This document shows, one piece after another, positions 16,957 through 26,242 of a stretch of DNA of 64,000 bases. The notes under the pieces are model-generated. The model saw nothing but the letters and a program-made list of their open reading frames with translations. It was not told where the DNA came from and searched no databases. How positions within the stretch are numbered: position 1 is the stretch's first letter; every line of letters starts with the position of its first letter. A program made the position numbers and the translations under genes. The DNA is taken from assembly GCA_032252755.1 (NCBI GenBank), contig JAVUPY010000032.1, positions 1 to 64,000 of the forward strand, written 5' to 3'. This stretch comes from Terriglobia bacterium (GTDB lineage Bacteria; Acidobacteriota; Terriglobia; Terriglobales; Acidobacteriaceae).

Positions 16957-17748
16957 ATGGACGACCGACCCTCGCGTTCAAGTGCCGGGTGGCACTTTGC
17001 TGTTGTCATACTCACGGCAGCCCTGGTGGCAACGGGCGCCTTCTCGTTTCATCAACATAGGCTGGGAAAGCAGTCGGCCGATCGCACTGCCCAAGTGGCG
17101 GCCTCGCTCGACCAGACCAATGCACAGGTTCAGCAACTGACCGCGAAGCTCAACGAGATGACGGCGCCGAAGCCGGCTCCGGCGCCTCAAAGCATTCCAA
17201 AGCACAAGGCCGTCAGGACGCACATGGTCAGGATGGAGGACGGGCGCTGGAAGAAGATCCAGTCGCAGATCGATGCGCAGGGGAAAGCGATCGATGCGAC
17301 GCGACAAGACCTTTCCAGCACACGGACGGAGCTGCAGGGCTCCATTGCGCGGACACACGACGAACTCTTGGTTCTGGAAAAGAAGGGCGAGCGCAACTAC
17401 GTTGAGTTCGACCTGAACAAAGCGAAGCAGTTCCAGGAAGAAGGGCCCATCGGGCTCAAGTTACGGAAGGCGAATGTGAAGCATCAGTTCGCGGACCTGT
17501 AGCTGCTGGTGGATGACAAGTCACTGACGAAGAAGCATGTGAATCTGTATGAGCCGGCTATCTTTTACCCAGCCGACAGCGATCAACCGGTGCAACTCGT
17601 GATCAACGAGATCTCGAAGAATCACATTCACGGTTACGTGAGCTCGCCGAAATATGGGCGCGGAGAGTTGGCGGCAATGTCGCAACAAGGCTCGCAGAGC
17701 ACCGGTACGGCAAGCAAGCCGCGGCAGAAGCTGAGCGTACCGCAATAA
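16957..17748 (+). pseudogene. Single-pass membrane coiled-coil protein interrupted by an in-frame TAG
   Basis: The ATG at 16957 has a strong GGAGGAG upstream. The first part encodes 181 residues: a short cytoplasmic N-terminus, one membrane helix (WHFAVVILTAALVATGAF, about 11-28), and coiled-coil segments (about 40-65 and 90-145, heptads such as IDATRQDLSSTRTELQGSI). It ends at a TAG at 17500-17502. The same frame stays open for another 82 codons to TAA at 17748 with plausible sequence (LLVDDKSLTKKHVNLYEP, QPVQLVINEISKNHIHGYVS). That part has no start codon with a ribosome-binding site. I read both parts as one gene broken by a point mutation, or subject to readthrough. Function unknown; possibly an envelope protein. 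Confidence 0.65.
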
Positions 17749-17800
17749 GAGTTGCAGAAACCTGTTCACTCCGGGACGCTTAACCAATAAACTCGGCCAT

Positions 17801-17822
17801 GGGCGGTGCCACGGCACCGCCC
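17801..17822 (+). repeat. Perfect 10-bp GC-rich hairpin just before the permease start
   Basis: GGGCGGTGCC (17801-17810) pairs with GGCACCGCCC (17813-17822) around two bases. It ends 7 nt before the ATG at 17830, where it could mask the ribosome-binding site. Alternatively it is a weak terminator of the upstream gene, though no T-run follows. Confidence 0.45.
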
Positions 17823-17829
17823 TGCTTAT

Positions 17830-19140
17830 ATGCCGAATATCCTTCAGTACTTCCAGATTCATAAGCGCGGGTCGACGGTTTCGCGCGAGATCGTCGCCGG
17901 GCTCACCACCTTCACCACAATGTCGTACATCATTTTGGTGAATCCGGCCATCCTGCGGAATGCCGGCATTCCCGTCGAACCGGAGACGGTTGCGACCGTG
18001 CTGGCAGCGGTGCTCGGCTGCCTGTTGATGGCGTTCTATGCAAACCGCCCGTTCGCGATTGCGCCTTACATGGGTGAAAACGCGTTCATCGCGTTCACCG
18101 TCTGCCAAGCTCTGGGCTACAAATGGCAAACAGCTCTCGGTGCCATCTTCATCGCCGGAGTTGTCTTCATCATTCTCACGGTTCTGCGCATTCGGTCGTG
18201 GCTGGTCCAGGCTATTCCCACCTCCCTGCGCTACAGTTTCGCGGTCGGCATCGGGCTGTTCCTGACATTCATCGGACTGACCCAGACGGGGATCGTGACG
18301 CTGGGCTCTCCGGGAGCCCCGGTTAGAACCGGCGCATTGACGTCGCACTCGGTTTTGGTGGCGATTTTCGGATTCCTGCTTATCAGCGTTCTGACGATTC
18401 GCAAGTTCCCCGGCGCGATCCTGAGCGGGATCGTGATAACGGCGTTCGTGGCATTTCTTACCGGCGTTGCGCCATGGCCACACCAGTTCGTGAGTTTGCC
18501 GCCTTCCATCGCGCCGATTGTGGGCCAGATCGACTTACGCGGAGCGTTTTCCTGGAGTTCGTTCCCGATAGTGCTCACGATCTTCATCATGGCGTTCGTA
18601 GACACGATGGGAACGCTGATCGGGCTTTCCGCTCGCGCAGGTTTTCTCGATGAGAACGGAAATCTGCCGGAGATTGAGCGGCCCATGCTAGTTGATGCGT
18701 TGACCACTACGCTTTCGCCAGTGATCGGGACTTCGACATCGGGCGCGTTCGTCGAATCCGCGACGGGGATCGAGGCTGGCGGGCGAACCGGCCTGACGGC
18801 GCTGGTTGTGGCGATCTGCTTCGCGGGCGCCCTATTCTTCTCACCGTTTGTTGGGGCCATCCCACCCCAGGCATACGGACCGGCACTGATCATCGTGGGA
18901 CTATTCATGCTCACGCCTATCGTGAAGATCGACTTCAGCGACTTCACCGAATCCATTCCGGCGTTTGCGGTGGTTTCACTCATGTGCTTCACATTCAATA
19001 TCGCTGTTGGGATCAGCGCCGGGTTCGTTCTCTATCCGCTGTGCAAGTTGGTGGCCGGGAAACATCGTCAACTCAAGTCCGGGATTTGGGTACTTACCGG
19101 CCTCTCGCTTTTGTTCTTCATCTTCTATCCGTATGGATAA
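17830..19140 (+). CDS. NCS2-family purine permease (AzgA/PbuG type)
   Basis: 436 residues from the ATG at 17830; an upstream in-frame GTG at 17806 lies inside a hairpin. It is an integral membrane protein with about 12-14 predicted helices importing hypoxanthine, guanine or adenine, probably with protons. AzgA-type signatures are REIVAGLTTFTTMSYIILVNP near the N-terminus, APYMGENAFIAFTV, FVDTMGTLIGLS and SATGIEAGGRTGLTAL. These separate it from the UraA/PbuX branch. Substrate choice within purines cannot be read. It is monocistronic and converges on the exopolysaccharide operon. Confidence 0.9.
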   Translation: MPNILQYFQIHKRGSTVSREIVAGLTTFTTMSYIILVNPAILRNAGIPVEPETVATVLAAVLGCLLMAFYANRPFAIAPYMGENAFIAFTVCQALGYKWQTALGAIFIAGVVFIILTVLRIRSWLVQAIPTSLRYSFAVGIGLFLTFIGLTQTGIVTLGSPGAPVRTGALTSHSVLVAIFGFLLISVLTIRKFPGAILSGIVITAFVAFLTGVAPWPHQFVSLPPSIAPIVGQIDLRGAFSWSSFPIVLTIFIMAFVDTMGTLIGLSARAGFLDENGNLPEIERPMLVDALTTTLSPVIGTSTSGAFVESATGIEAGGRTGLTALVVAICFAGALFFSPFVGAIPPQAYGPALIIVGLFMLTPIVKIDFSDFTESIPAFAVVSLMCFTFNIAVGISAGFVLYPLCKLVAGKHRQLKSGIWVLTGLSLLFFIFYPYG

Positions 19141-19181
19141 ACAAAAATGCGCCGGTCCGCTTCTGAAATCGGACCGGCGCA
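19141..19181 (-). terminator. Intrinsic terminator of the exopolysaccharide operon
   Basis: A perfect 12-bp stem (19148-19159 with 19170-19181, 10-base loop) is followed on the minus strand by ATTTTTGT. It lies 45 nt beyond the stop of the last gene of the minus-strand operon. No T-run follows on the plus strand. Confidence 0.75.
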
Positions 19182-19225
19182 CACGCCGCAGGGTTGATCA
19201 TCCTTCTTGAGGATGGCCAAACAGT

Positions 19226-20635
19226 CTACCGGGGCACGAGGTGAACCCAGGGGACTTCTTTCTGAGAGAAATAGTCGCGACGCTCTTTGAAGATGAAAGG
19301 CGGCGCGTGGTCGCCGACAATGACGAACTCCGTGTTCGGGAGATCGGGGCGCATGACCATTTCAGCGATGGAGCGTGTTGCGCGCAGTTGCAAACCAATG
19401 AGATCGCACGAAGCGTTGTCGGCGATAAGAGCCGCCGCGGTGCCGCACTTTAGCAGGTTGGATGCTTCGGGATCACGGGTCACAGGCAAGTGCGAATTCA
19501 GGGTCAACCAGTAAATGAATTTTCGGTGGCCGGGATCTGCGACGAGTTGATCGCCGATCCAGTGCGCGATGCTGGCGTCGCATATACCGCGAAAAGCTCC
19601 GCCGCAGTCCGGCAGGCCCATGTCGTGCAATTGCGGATGAAAGAGTTCCTCGTCGAAACCAAGGCCCCCGACCCAGTCACGTCGATTGAACATTTCTGAT
19701 GCGAAGCCGTGGACATAGAGAGTTTTCATTCCGGCGCGCTTCATTTGCCACGGTAAGCAGTTGTTCATGACCGCGGGATCGTCTGTGGGTTTTTCTATGA
19801 CAGCGCTTACAACGCCACACAACTCGCGAAACTCTCCCGGAACGGTTGCGCCCGTGAACGGCACGGCACCAGTCGAAACACGGTATTTTTCTTGAAGCTT
19901 AGGATCGGACCAGACGGAACCGAGCACCGACTTCCATTGCGGGTTGATTGCTTCGCCGCCTGATTCGAGGACAATCAGAACGATGTCGTGCGTTTTCGGA
20001 ACCCCGGTAAACCAGCCGGCTTCCCGAGTGGCTGAGTCGACGGCGATCGGCTGGAGGCGATCGTGTTCTCGAAACATCGCCGATGCAATCGTCTTCGCCA
20101 TACTCGCTCCAGCCGAGGTGCAGAGGTTCAAGCCAACGGCTTCGTCTCGCAGGCGCAGTGAACTGTTTCCGCCCCAGACTCCGACCGCGCTGAGTACCAC
20201 GAGAAGACAGGCCATCCACGCGGTCTTCTGCCGCAAAACGAGCCTGGACCCACCGAGCGACACCAGCGCCCAACCAAGAAGGATTGCAGGTGCGACGACA
20301 ACAACTGTACTGAGAAGCACGTGCGAGAGCGAAACCTCACGCAGGAAGACGATCGCGGTGAGAGCGTCTCGCTGACTGAAGTAGTACAGCGGCCCGAGGC
20401 AGCGTGCGACATCAACCAGGAGAGCGAGGGTCATCAGGGCGGTCGCTTGCCATTTCTTGAGAAATGGAGCGAGGACGGCGACGAGGAGATAGTCGAGGTT
20501 GATGGCGGCGCGCGGTAAAGTCTCGAGGACGTGCCCGGCGAGCCAGAAAAGCAGGTTGGGGACGACCAGGTAGGCGCAGAGAACGCGCACCCCGGCGAAG
20601 CGGCGTGGTTTGGTTTCAGAACCAGAAGATTTCAT
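19226..20635 (-). CDS. Membrane-bound sulfatase-like/LTA-synthase-like transferase, last gene of the polysaccharide operon
   Basis: 469 residues from the ATG at 20635, which overlaps the WecG stop by one base (TGATG). Four or five membrane helices (about 15-165) precede a soluble extracytoplasmic domain of the alkaline phosphatase/sulfatase superfamily. Metal and active-site features are IVLIVLESGGEA (Glu ligand), a probable nucleophilic threonine in FTGATVPGEF, WLTLNSHLPV, and the C-terminal VGDHAPPF. This resembles LtaS and phosphoethanolamine transferases more than soluble sulfatases. As part of the cluster it probably adds a phospho-substituent (phosphoglycerol or phosphoethanolamine) to the exported glycan, which is an inference. 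Confidence 0.72.
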   Translation of the reverse strand: MKSSGSETKPRRFAGVRVLCAYLVVPNLLFWLAGHVLETLPRAAINLDYLLVAVLAPFLKKWQATALMTLALLVDVARCLGPLYYFSQRDALTAIVFLREVSLSHVLLSTVVVVAPAILLGWALVSLGGSRLVLRQKTAWMACLLVVLSAVGVWGGNSSLRLRDEAVGLNLCTSAGASMAKTIASAMFREHDRLQPIAVDSATREAGWFTGVPKTHDIVLIVLESGGEAINPQWKSVLGSVWSDPKLQEKYRVSTGAVPFTGATVPGEFRELCGVVSAVIEKPTDDPAVMNNCLPWQMKRAGMKTLYVHGFASEMFNRRDWVGGLGFDEELFHPQLHDMGLPDCGGAFRGICDASIAHWIGDQLVADPGHRKFIYWLTLNSHLPVTRDPEASNLLKCGTAAALIADNASCDLIGLQLRATRSIAEMVMRPDLPNTEFVIVGDHAPPFIFKERRDYFSQKEVPWVHLVPR

Positions 20636-21357
20636 CAGGCGTATTGAAGGAATCGGAATGCGCGCAGCAGGCGACGAAAGCGCAGCCTTGGTTGTAATGC
20701 CAGGCGCCACAGGGATTCGAGACCCGCGCGCTGGATAAACAAAGGGGCTCGCGGCAAGGTACCGGCAATGAAGTCGAGCGTGCCGCCGGCGCCGATGATC
20801 CAGCGAATGCCAAGTGCTCTCAGCGGTTCGAGATGAGCGTCGGCCCAGAATTCCTGCTTGGGCGCGCCGAATGCGATAACCAGAACGGACGGGCGGAACT
20901 CCGCGATGCGGTCGAGAATTTTCGAGTCGGCGCTTTCGGGGAAAGGAAAGCTCATCAGCGGCGGCGAGTACCCGTCGATTTCAACGCCAAATTCCCGGCG
21001 GAGATTTGCGCGGGCCATGCGATTCACATCCGCTTCGGCGCCGAGTAGAAACATACGCAGGCCGTGCTGCGCCGCCATGCCACTCAACTCGTACACGAAG
21101 TCAGAGCCGGAGATTTTCTCAATATCGCGGCGACCTGAACGAAGTCGAGCAGCAACGTAGGGCCATTGGCCATCGAGAGTCGCCCAGTTCTCGTTGATGA
21201 TGCGTCCCAGGTTCGGATCACGATTTGCCTGTTCAATGATCTCGGCATTGACGGTGACGATCAGTTTCAACTCGCTATCATCGCGGAGAAGGTCCTCCCT
21301 GCGCAGACCGCGAAAGGTAAGGTTCGCAAACTGTAGAGCGTAAAGATCAGTCGCCAA
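20635..21357 (-). CDS. wecG: WecG/TagA/CpsF-family glycosyltransferase (GT26)
   Basis: 240 residues from a TTG at 21357 with GAGG 8 nt upstream; a longer in-frame extension would run through the preceding gene. GT26 enzymes add the second sugar (ManNAcA, ManNAc or glucose) to an undecaprenyl-diphosphate-linked primer at the cytoplasmic membrane face. Signatures: IVTVNAEIIEQA, ATLDGQWPYVAARL, the GSDF motif, MFLLGAEADV, LVIAFGAPKQEFW, IGAGGTLDFIAGTLPRAP and the C-terminal LESLWRLALQPRLRFRRL. The length is the family norm. It overlaps the upstream GT2 gene by 11 nt and the downstream transferase gene by 1 nt. Confidence 0.85.
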   Translation of the reverse strand: MATDLYALQFANLTFRGLRREDLLRDDSELKLIVTVNAEIIEQANRDPNLGRIINENWATLDGQWPYVAARLRSGRRDIEKISGSDFVYELSGMAAQHGLRMFLLGAEADVNRMARANLRREFGVEIDGYSPPLMSFPFPESADSKILDRIAEFRPSVLVIAFGAPKQEFWADAHLEPLRALGIRWIIGAGGTLDFIAGTLPRAPLFIQRAGLESLWRLALQPRLRFRRLLRAFRFLQYA

Positions 21358-22372
21358 GGGCAGAAACCTCGCGGGCCCAACTGGGACGTAGTTCCCAGTA
21401 TTCGCGCACCGCAGCACACAAAACCTTCGGCTTGCCGAAGTCGCCGAAAGCACAATGGCGAAGGCACTCGTAGATGTTGAAGAGCAGCACGGTGGTGAGC
21501 CAGAACGGGTACCGCGTTTCCGTAAACAGCAGGCTGTTTCGGACGACATAGCGAAACGAGAGATCGCTGAGGGCACGGAAATGCGATGCAGCGCCGGTAG
21601 ACTTTCCTTCCTTGTGAACCAGACGCGCAGCAGGCACCCAGACGAGATCAATTCCGCGGGCGCGAGCACGAGCGCACCATTCTGTCTCTTCGAAATAAAT
21701 AAAAAAGTATTCCGGCAGAAAACCTATCTCGGCGAGAACCTTTCGTGAGAAGAACATGGCAGCACCGACGATGTAATCGAACTGCGGTGCGCTCTGGACC
21801 AGTTCATCAACCCGGCTTCTCTTGCCGTAATGACGTGAGCGCCCGAACGCTGGGAAATAAACTGCGCCACCGGCGGCCTGAACCAGCGTTGGATCGTCCA
21901 TATAGACCAACGTCGCGCCGTAAATTGCGGGTGGGCGGTCCTGACTTGCGGTCAAGAGACACGCAAGCGACAGTGGATCGAGGATCAGATCGCTGTTCAG
22001 CACCCAGAAATCGGAGATACCTTGGTCTGGCTCGACGAAGCGAACGCCAAGGTTGGCGCCTGCGGCATAGCCACGATTCTCTGCGGCGCGTAACAGAACT
22101 ATCTCCCAACCGCCTTCAGACAGTCGATGGGAACTCGCCTCCGCGGCACCGACTGGCAATTCCTCAGCCGTGAATTCGCGGGACCATAGGCAAGACCTGG
22201 CATTGCGCCATGCAAGCAACTCTTCCCACGAATCGTCATCGGAGCCATTGTCAACGACGATGAGGCGGCGCGCTGTCTCAGGGGGGACATCGAGCGCCAG
22301 AATGCTCTCGATGCACTCAAGAGTGTCCCTCAGAGTGCGGTAGTGAACCACGATGAGAGCTACGCCGCGCAC
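21347..22372 (-). CDS. Glycosyltransferase family 2 (rhamnosyltransferase-like)
   Basis: 341 residues. GT-A fold inverting transferase: the N-terminal nucleotide-binding strand is VALIVVHYRTLRDTLECIESIL, followed by LIVVDNGSDDDSWE. The metal-binding NSD (in FWVLNSDLILDP) sits near the middle, followed by IVGAAMFFSRKVLAEIGFLPEYFFIYFEETEWCARARARG, which is written here as the family ED-motif region (EETEW). This is typical of rhamnosyl/WcaA-like GT2 enzymes. The C-terminus has one hydrophobic helix (FWLTTVLLFNIY). It likely adds one sugar of the repeat unit; donor and acceptor are unknown. It overlaps the polymerase gene upstream by 13 nt. Confidence 0.85.
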   Translation of the reverse strand: MRGVALIVVHYRTLRDTLECIESILALDVPPETARRLIVVDNGSDDDSWEELLAWRNARSCLWSREFTAEELPVGAAEASSHRLSEGGWEIVLLRAAENRGYAAGANLGVRFVEPDQGISDFWVLNSDLILDPLSLACLLTASQDRPPAIYGATLVYMDDPTLVQAAGGAVYFPAFGRSRHYGKRSRVDELVQSAPQFDYIVGAAMFFSRKVLAEIGFLPEYFFIYFEETEWCARARARGIDLVWVPAARLVHKEGKSTGAASHFRALSDLSFRYVVRNSLLFTETRYPFWLTTVLLFNIYECLRHCAFGDFGKPKVLCAAVREYWELRPSWAREVSALGD

Positions 22373-23682
22373 GACAGCCTCAACTCAGCCGTCTTCTGGG
22401 GCCGCGACAGCACGAACAGTGAAAGTGCGAGCGTGATGCCCCACCATTGCCCATTGAGAATGTTGAATACTCCGGCGGCAAGGAAGGTGGAGTAAAAGGC
22501 GGTTATTCCGACGGCCAGGGGATCCCAGGTTTCCTGCGTACGTTTCAACAGGCGTTTCCAGATGATCCACCACAGAAGCACGAATATGAGAAGGCCGACG
22601 ACTCCCTGCAGGAGGAAAAGGTTCACGAAGCTATTGTCGATGAAGAGGCCCTCGGCTCTTGCCGGGTACAGATTGCGATAGTCGGAGGCCTGACCGGCCT
22701 GCGTGATTCCATAACCGAATAACGAGTCGAGCAGCGATCCGCGCAGCACGATGTCATGCCATGCCTGCTGCCAACTCGAGACACGCGCCCAAGTCGATGA
22801 TGCGTCGGCAAGGTCGCCGGTCTTAGTCATGTCGGAGCCGAGAAAGTGAATGACCGCATATACCATCATTCCCACGGAGCCGAGCATGTAAGCGAAAGGC
22901 GCGAAGCGGAATAGTCTCATCCTGCCGCCTCGTTTCCGCCAGCGCACCAGAAATGCAAGCGAAGTCGCGCAGCAGAGGGCACAGAGAAACACGTTGCGTG
23001 TTTGAGAGAGGGCGACACCGCTAAGTGCCAGCATCGAGAGTATCCATGCGAGTACACCGCTGCGGCCGAAGACTGCATGCGAGAATGCGATGCAGAAGGC
23101 CAGAACTGAAAAGAGACCAAATTGAAACGAGGATGCAAAAACGGATGAAGGGCGAAAGGTTCCCAGGACATTCGCCGCGACCATCTTTGAAACGTTGTCG
23201 GCATTCGCAACTTCGAGAATGGGGTCGCCGACGAGGTATTGCATCCAGCCAAAGAGGAGGATCGCAATCGCACCCCAGAGTATCCAGTTCGGGATACCTG
23301 CTGGACCGGTTGCATCGTGCGGCCTCGCACAGCCAATCATCAGCAGCGCCGTCGCCGGATAGAAGACTAGCGTGTGAATGATTAATGCGACGTACGCCGG
23401 ACCAATATCACCAAAGCGAAGGAGGAATACGGAACTGACAATCGTGTAGAGCAGGGAAATCAGGAGGAATCTGAATACAGTGGAGTCGATGGTTCTGCGC
23501 GCGCCGAAGCTCAGGAGCACGACACAGAATTGTGTTCCGCAGAGGCAAAGCAGAATTGCCTCGACATGGTAGAACGCAAAGCCTTGCACGCCAACCGCTG
23601 CCAGGAACGCGCTTATGACGTTGCTCATCAGCAGCAGGAAAAGTCCCGAGAGATACCACTGGCGGGCGGAATTCGAGTTCAT
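22360..23682 (-). CDS. wzy: O-antigen ligase/polymerase-like membrane protein (Wzy candidate)
   Basis: 440 residues, about 11-12 predicted membrane helices with a large extracytoplasmic loop (about 270-350: GSDMTKTGDLADASSTWARV, then SLLDSLFGYGITQAG). This matches the Wzy_C/O-antigen ligase domain, where the RVSSWQQAW and GYGI segments are typical. Wzy proteins polymerise lipid-linked repeat units in the periplasm, and position next to wzx supports this over a lipopolysaccharide ligase. The sequence is weakly conserved, as usual for the family. The ATG at 23682 overlaps the upstream stop (ATGA). Confidence 0.78.
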   Translation of the reverse strand: MNSNSARQWYLSGLFLLLMSNVISAFLAAVGVQGFAFYHVEAILLCLCGTQFCVVLLSFGARRTIDSTVFRFLLISLLYTIVSSVFLLRFGDIGPAYVALIIHTLVFYPATALLMIGCARPHDATGPAGIPNWILWGAIAILLFGWMQYLVGDPILEVANADNVSKMVAANVLGTFRPSSVFASSFQFGLFSVLAFCIAFSHAVFGRSGVLAWILSMLALSGVALSQTRNVFLCALCCATSLAFLVRWRKRGGRMRLFRFAPFAYMLGSVGMMVYAVIHFLGSDMTKTGDLADASSTWARVSSWQQAWHDIVLRGSLLDSLFGYGITQAGQASDYRNLYPARAEGLFIDNSFVNLFLLQGVVGLLIFVLLWWIIWKRLLKRTQETWDPLAVGITAFYSTFLAAGVFNILNGQWWGITLALSLFVLSRPQKTAELRLSCAA

Positions 23683-24746
23683 AGCGCCGGAACCGTAGCG
23701 GCATGAGTTTGCACTGTTCGAAGAGATTCGTCAGAGAGCAACGCAGACCACTGGTCGGCGATTCGCTCCCAGCCATACTGGGAAGCGGTTTGCGAGCCAG
23801 CGCGAAGAAACGGCGTCCGGTCGCGGAGCGCAAAGACCTTCTCCATGGCTTCGCAGATGCTCTCGCTCGAGTTGGCGAGGATTGGGATGTGATCGACGCC
23901 TGGCAATCCGAAATCCATGGGTGTTGCCACGCATAATGCTCCGGAAGCCATCGCCTCGAGAGGTGGGTAGCCAAAACCCTTCTGCGTGACGGTGCTCACC
24001 AGCACGTCGAGGCCAGCGTAGTATTCAGCAAGTTCCGCTTCGTTCCTGGGGTGCACGGATTCGTATTCGAAGCCGTTGGTTTCCTCGCAGAGGTCATACG
24101 CGATCCGGACGCGGAACTTATGGCCGCGCGCACGAAGCTTTGTCATGGCGCGAAAGAAGTGACGGCTTCCCTTCCAAGCTTCCCGGCGACTGATGTGGCC
24201 CACGATAAGTCCCTGGTTGGGGTGCGGCCGCGGGCGATAAAGACCGAGGTCGATGCCTGGGGGGATTTCTGCGACGCGGGTGCGATCTCCCGCGGTGAGA
24301 CCGCGCATGGAGCCAGCGCAGTTGACGATCTTCTCCAACGGAAGCAGGTAGGATGTTGCGGCGACAAGCATCATTGGCCAGCGGCGCACAAGGTGAAGGA
24401 TAGAATCGGAGTAGAAGTCGGGCTCATACGCCTGGACGTAATAAAGCTTCCGGCCCTGGAACAAGTGGTTCAGATGCAGGGCCAGTGCAGTGGGATGAGC
24501 TGTTGCAATCGCGACGTCCGCACCGATCGTCACGCCAGCAAGCCACGCGATCCGGCCGAGCGCATTAGGGTAGTGTTTTGGCGCGAAAACGAATTCGCAG
24601 GAGGTTGGAAACGGCAATTCGCGGCGCGTCTCCGCGACGTAGTTCGTGACCTCGAGTCCGCGGGCCTGCAGGAGATTCCCGATGCGGAACACGACCTTGA
24701 CACCGCCGTTCTGCGGGATGCCATACAAAAGGAATGCTATCTTCAC
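23679..24746 (-). CDS. Glycosyltransferase family 4
   Basis: 355 residues from the GTG at 24746, overlapping the flippase stop by 4 nt (GTGA). It is a retaining GT-B enzyme: the N-terminal Rossmann domain begins [20 protein letters not shown] with the glycine-rich acceptor loop. The C-terminal nucleotide-sugar domain has IPPGIDLGLYRP, VGHISRREAWKG and the E-x7-E region KGFGYPPLEAMASGALCVATP near residue 270. Related to the rhamnosyltransferase/mannosyltransferase branch. It probably builds the repeat unit; donor unknown. Confidence 0.88.
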   Translation of the reverse strand: MKIAFLLYGIPQNGGVKVVFRIGNLLQARGLEVTNYVAETRRELPFPTSCEFVFAPKHYPNALGRIAWLAGVTIGADVAIATAHPTALALHLNHLFQGRKLYYVQAYEPDFYSDSILHLVRRWPMMLVAATSYLLPLEKIVNCAGSMRGLTAGDRTRVAEIPPGIDLGLYRPRPHPNQGLIVGHISRREAWKGSRHFFRAMTKLRARGHKFRVRIAYDLCEETNGFEYESVHPRNEAELAEYYAGLDVLVSTVTQKGFGYPPLEAMASGALCVATPMDFGLPGVDHIPILANSSESICEAMEKVFALRDRTPFLRAGSQTASQYGWERIADQWSALLSDESLRTVQTHAATVPAL

Positions 24747-26242
24747 GCTTCCGCTCCCGTAGCGCACGCTGCAAGGCGAGAATCACGTGCGGAGCGAATC
24801 AGCACCCAGGCTTGTAGCGCGCTGCCAATAGCTGCAAGCGACACTCCCGCACTGGAAACTGTTGTTGCCTCCCAGCTGATTGCGCTGACTACCGCCAGGA
24901 CTACGATCCCGAACACCAGGGGCAAGATCAGGTGTCGTGGAAAATTCCAGTTCAATTTTCGGCGGCAATATTGCCACGCGTAGCCAAGATAACCGAGGTA
25001 CGCCACCGCGAAAATTACCCCGAGCCATTCGAGGCCAAGTCCAGCCCGCAGTATCACCTGTGTTGCTCCGATCATGGCAAGGTTCCATCCGAGTTCGCCG
25101 ACGAGGAAGGCGCGCGTGTCGGCAAAGGCGATCATCGGCATGGCCACGACGAAGCTCACGATCTTAAAGAAGTCACCGAGGAGCATCCATCGCATCATCT
25201 GTGTGGCGGGTAAAAATTCACGGGAATAGAGGAGCGTAACGATCATTGGGCGAAACGCCATGATGGCTGCGATCAGCGGCACAACAAGCAACAGTGACGT
25301 CCTCAGCACATCGTCGATCAGTTTCTTGCGGTTGTCAGTCTCCGCGGCAAGCGTTGGCAGATAGTAGGTGGAAAACGATCCGAGCACGAGCATCACGTAG
25401 ACCATGCTGATGGTCCATGCGACGTCGAAGAGTCCCGCTGAACGCAAGCCAAGACGTGCACTGACGGAGCCCCGCAATACGAGCACGGTCCAGCCCTGCA
25501 TGGTTGCGGCGGCGAAGGTCGCGAAGGCGAGAGCCGTAAACTGACGGGTAGAGTTGCGGTCAAAACTGCCAGGCCAGATTTGAATCCGCTCACGTAGAAG
25601 GAAGAAACCGCCAATTACCAATCCCGGCAATTGCGATACGGTGAGGACCGCTGCAAATCGCTCGGGCCGCAGGAGGCCAAGTCGCGGCAGTAGGAACCAA
25701 ACCAGCGCGGCGAGTGCCACCGCGTTCGAACTCTGCGCGATCGCCAGGCGTCCAATCCGGCGAATGCCGTTCAGTGACCCAAAGACGAATGCCGTCGCAC
25801 CCGCGACTATGACCGCAACACCTGCCAGGCTCACGGCGTCGCCTGCCGGTCCCTGCACACCGGGCAGCAGCTTTGGCGCAAGCCAGCGAGCGGAGAGCAT
25901 CATAACTACGCCGACCAGCAGGGACCCGCCGCAGAGTAACACCAGGGCGGTACCGAGAAAGCGCCGGCGGTCTTCGCCGGTTCGCGTCGACATACCCTGA
26001 ACAAGCGCTGTCTGGCCGCCGGTGATGAACATGGCGGACCCGGCAGTGATCGTCTGCTTGACCAGGGAAAATGAACCCAAGGCTTCGACACCGAGGCGAG
26101 CGGCAATCAGCTTGATTGCCAGCATGCCGAACAGCACGCTCACAAGGGAACCGGTGCCGGTCTTCAGAATTGCTTTGAGAAGATTGCGCAAACGAGCTTC
26201 AGGTAGTTTCGGGGAGGAGGCCGGTGTCGACCCCGGCCGCAA
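24743..26242 (-). CDS. wzx: Polysaccharide flippase (Wzx/MATE-like lipid-linked oligosaccharide translocase)
   Basis: 499 residues from a TTG at 26242. A second TTG at 26191, right after the stop of the previous gene, would give 482 residues and is a real alternative. About 12-14 membrane helices; the MVF-type N-terminus reads [32 protein letters not shown]. The overall pattern matches the WzxE/polysaccharide_synt family, which moves undecaprenyl-diphosphate-linked repeat units to the periplasmic face. Linkage to a sugar 3-aminotransferase gene, as wzxE is linked to wecE, agrees with this. It overlaps fdtB by up to 44 nt. Confidence 0.85.
   Translation of the reverse strand: MRPGSTPASSPKLPEARLRNLLKAILKTGTGSLVSVLFGMLAIKLIAARLGVEALGSFSLVKQTITAGSAMFITGGQTALVQGMSTRTGEDRRRFLGTALVLLCGGSLLVGVVMMLSARWLAPKLLPGVQGPAGDAVSLAGVAVIVAGATAFVFGSLNGIRRIGRLAIAQSSNAVALAALVWFLLPRLGLLRPERFAAVLTVSQLPGLVIGGFFLLRERIQIWPGSFDRNSTRQFTALAFATFAAATMQGWTVLVLRGSVSARLGLRSAGLFDVAWTISMVYVMLVLGSFSTYYLPTLAAETDNRKKLIDDVLRTSLLLVVPLIAAIMAFRPMIVTLLYSREFLPATQMMRWMLLGDFFKIVSFVVAMPMIAFADTRAFLVGELGWNLAMIGATQVILRAGLGLEWLGVIFAVAYLGYLGYAWQYCRRKLNWNFPRHLILPLVFGIVVLAVVSAISWEATTVSSAGVSLAAIGSALQAWVLIRSARDSRLAACATGAEA

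Noticed and set aside
17521-18483. 320-codon minus-strand frame
   Set aside because: Antisense to the NCS2 permease and the interrupted membrane protein. Composition is Arg/Gln/His-rich with no domain.
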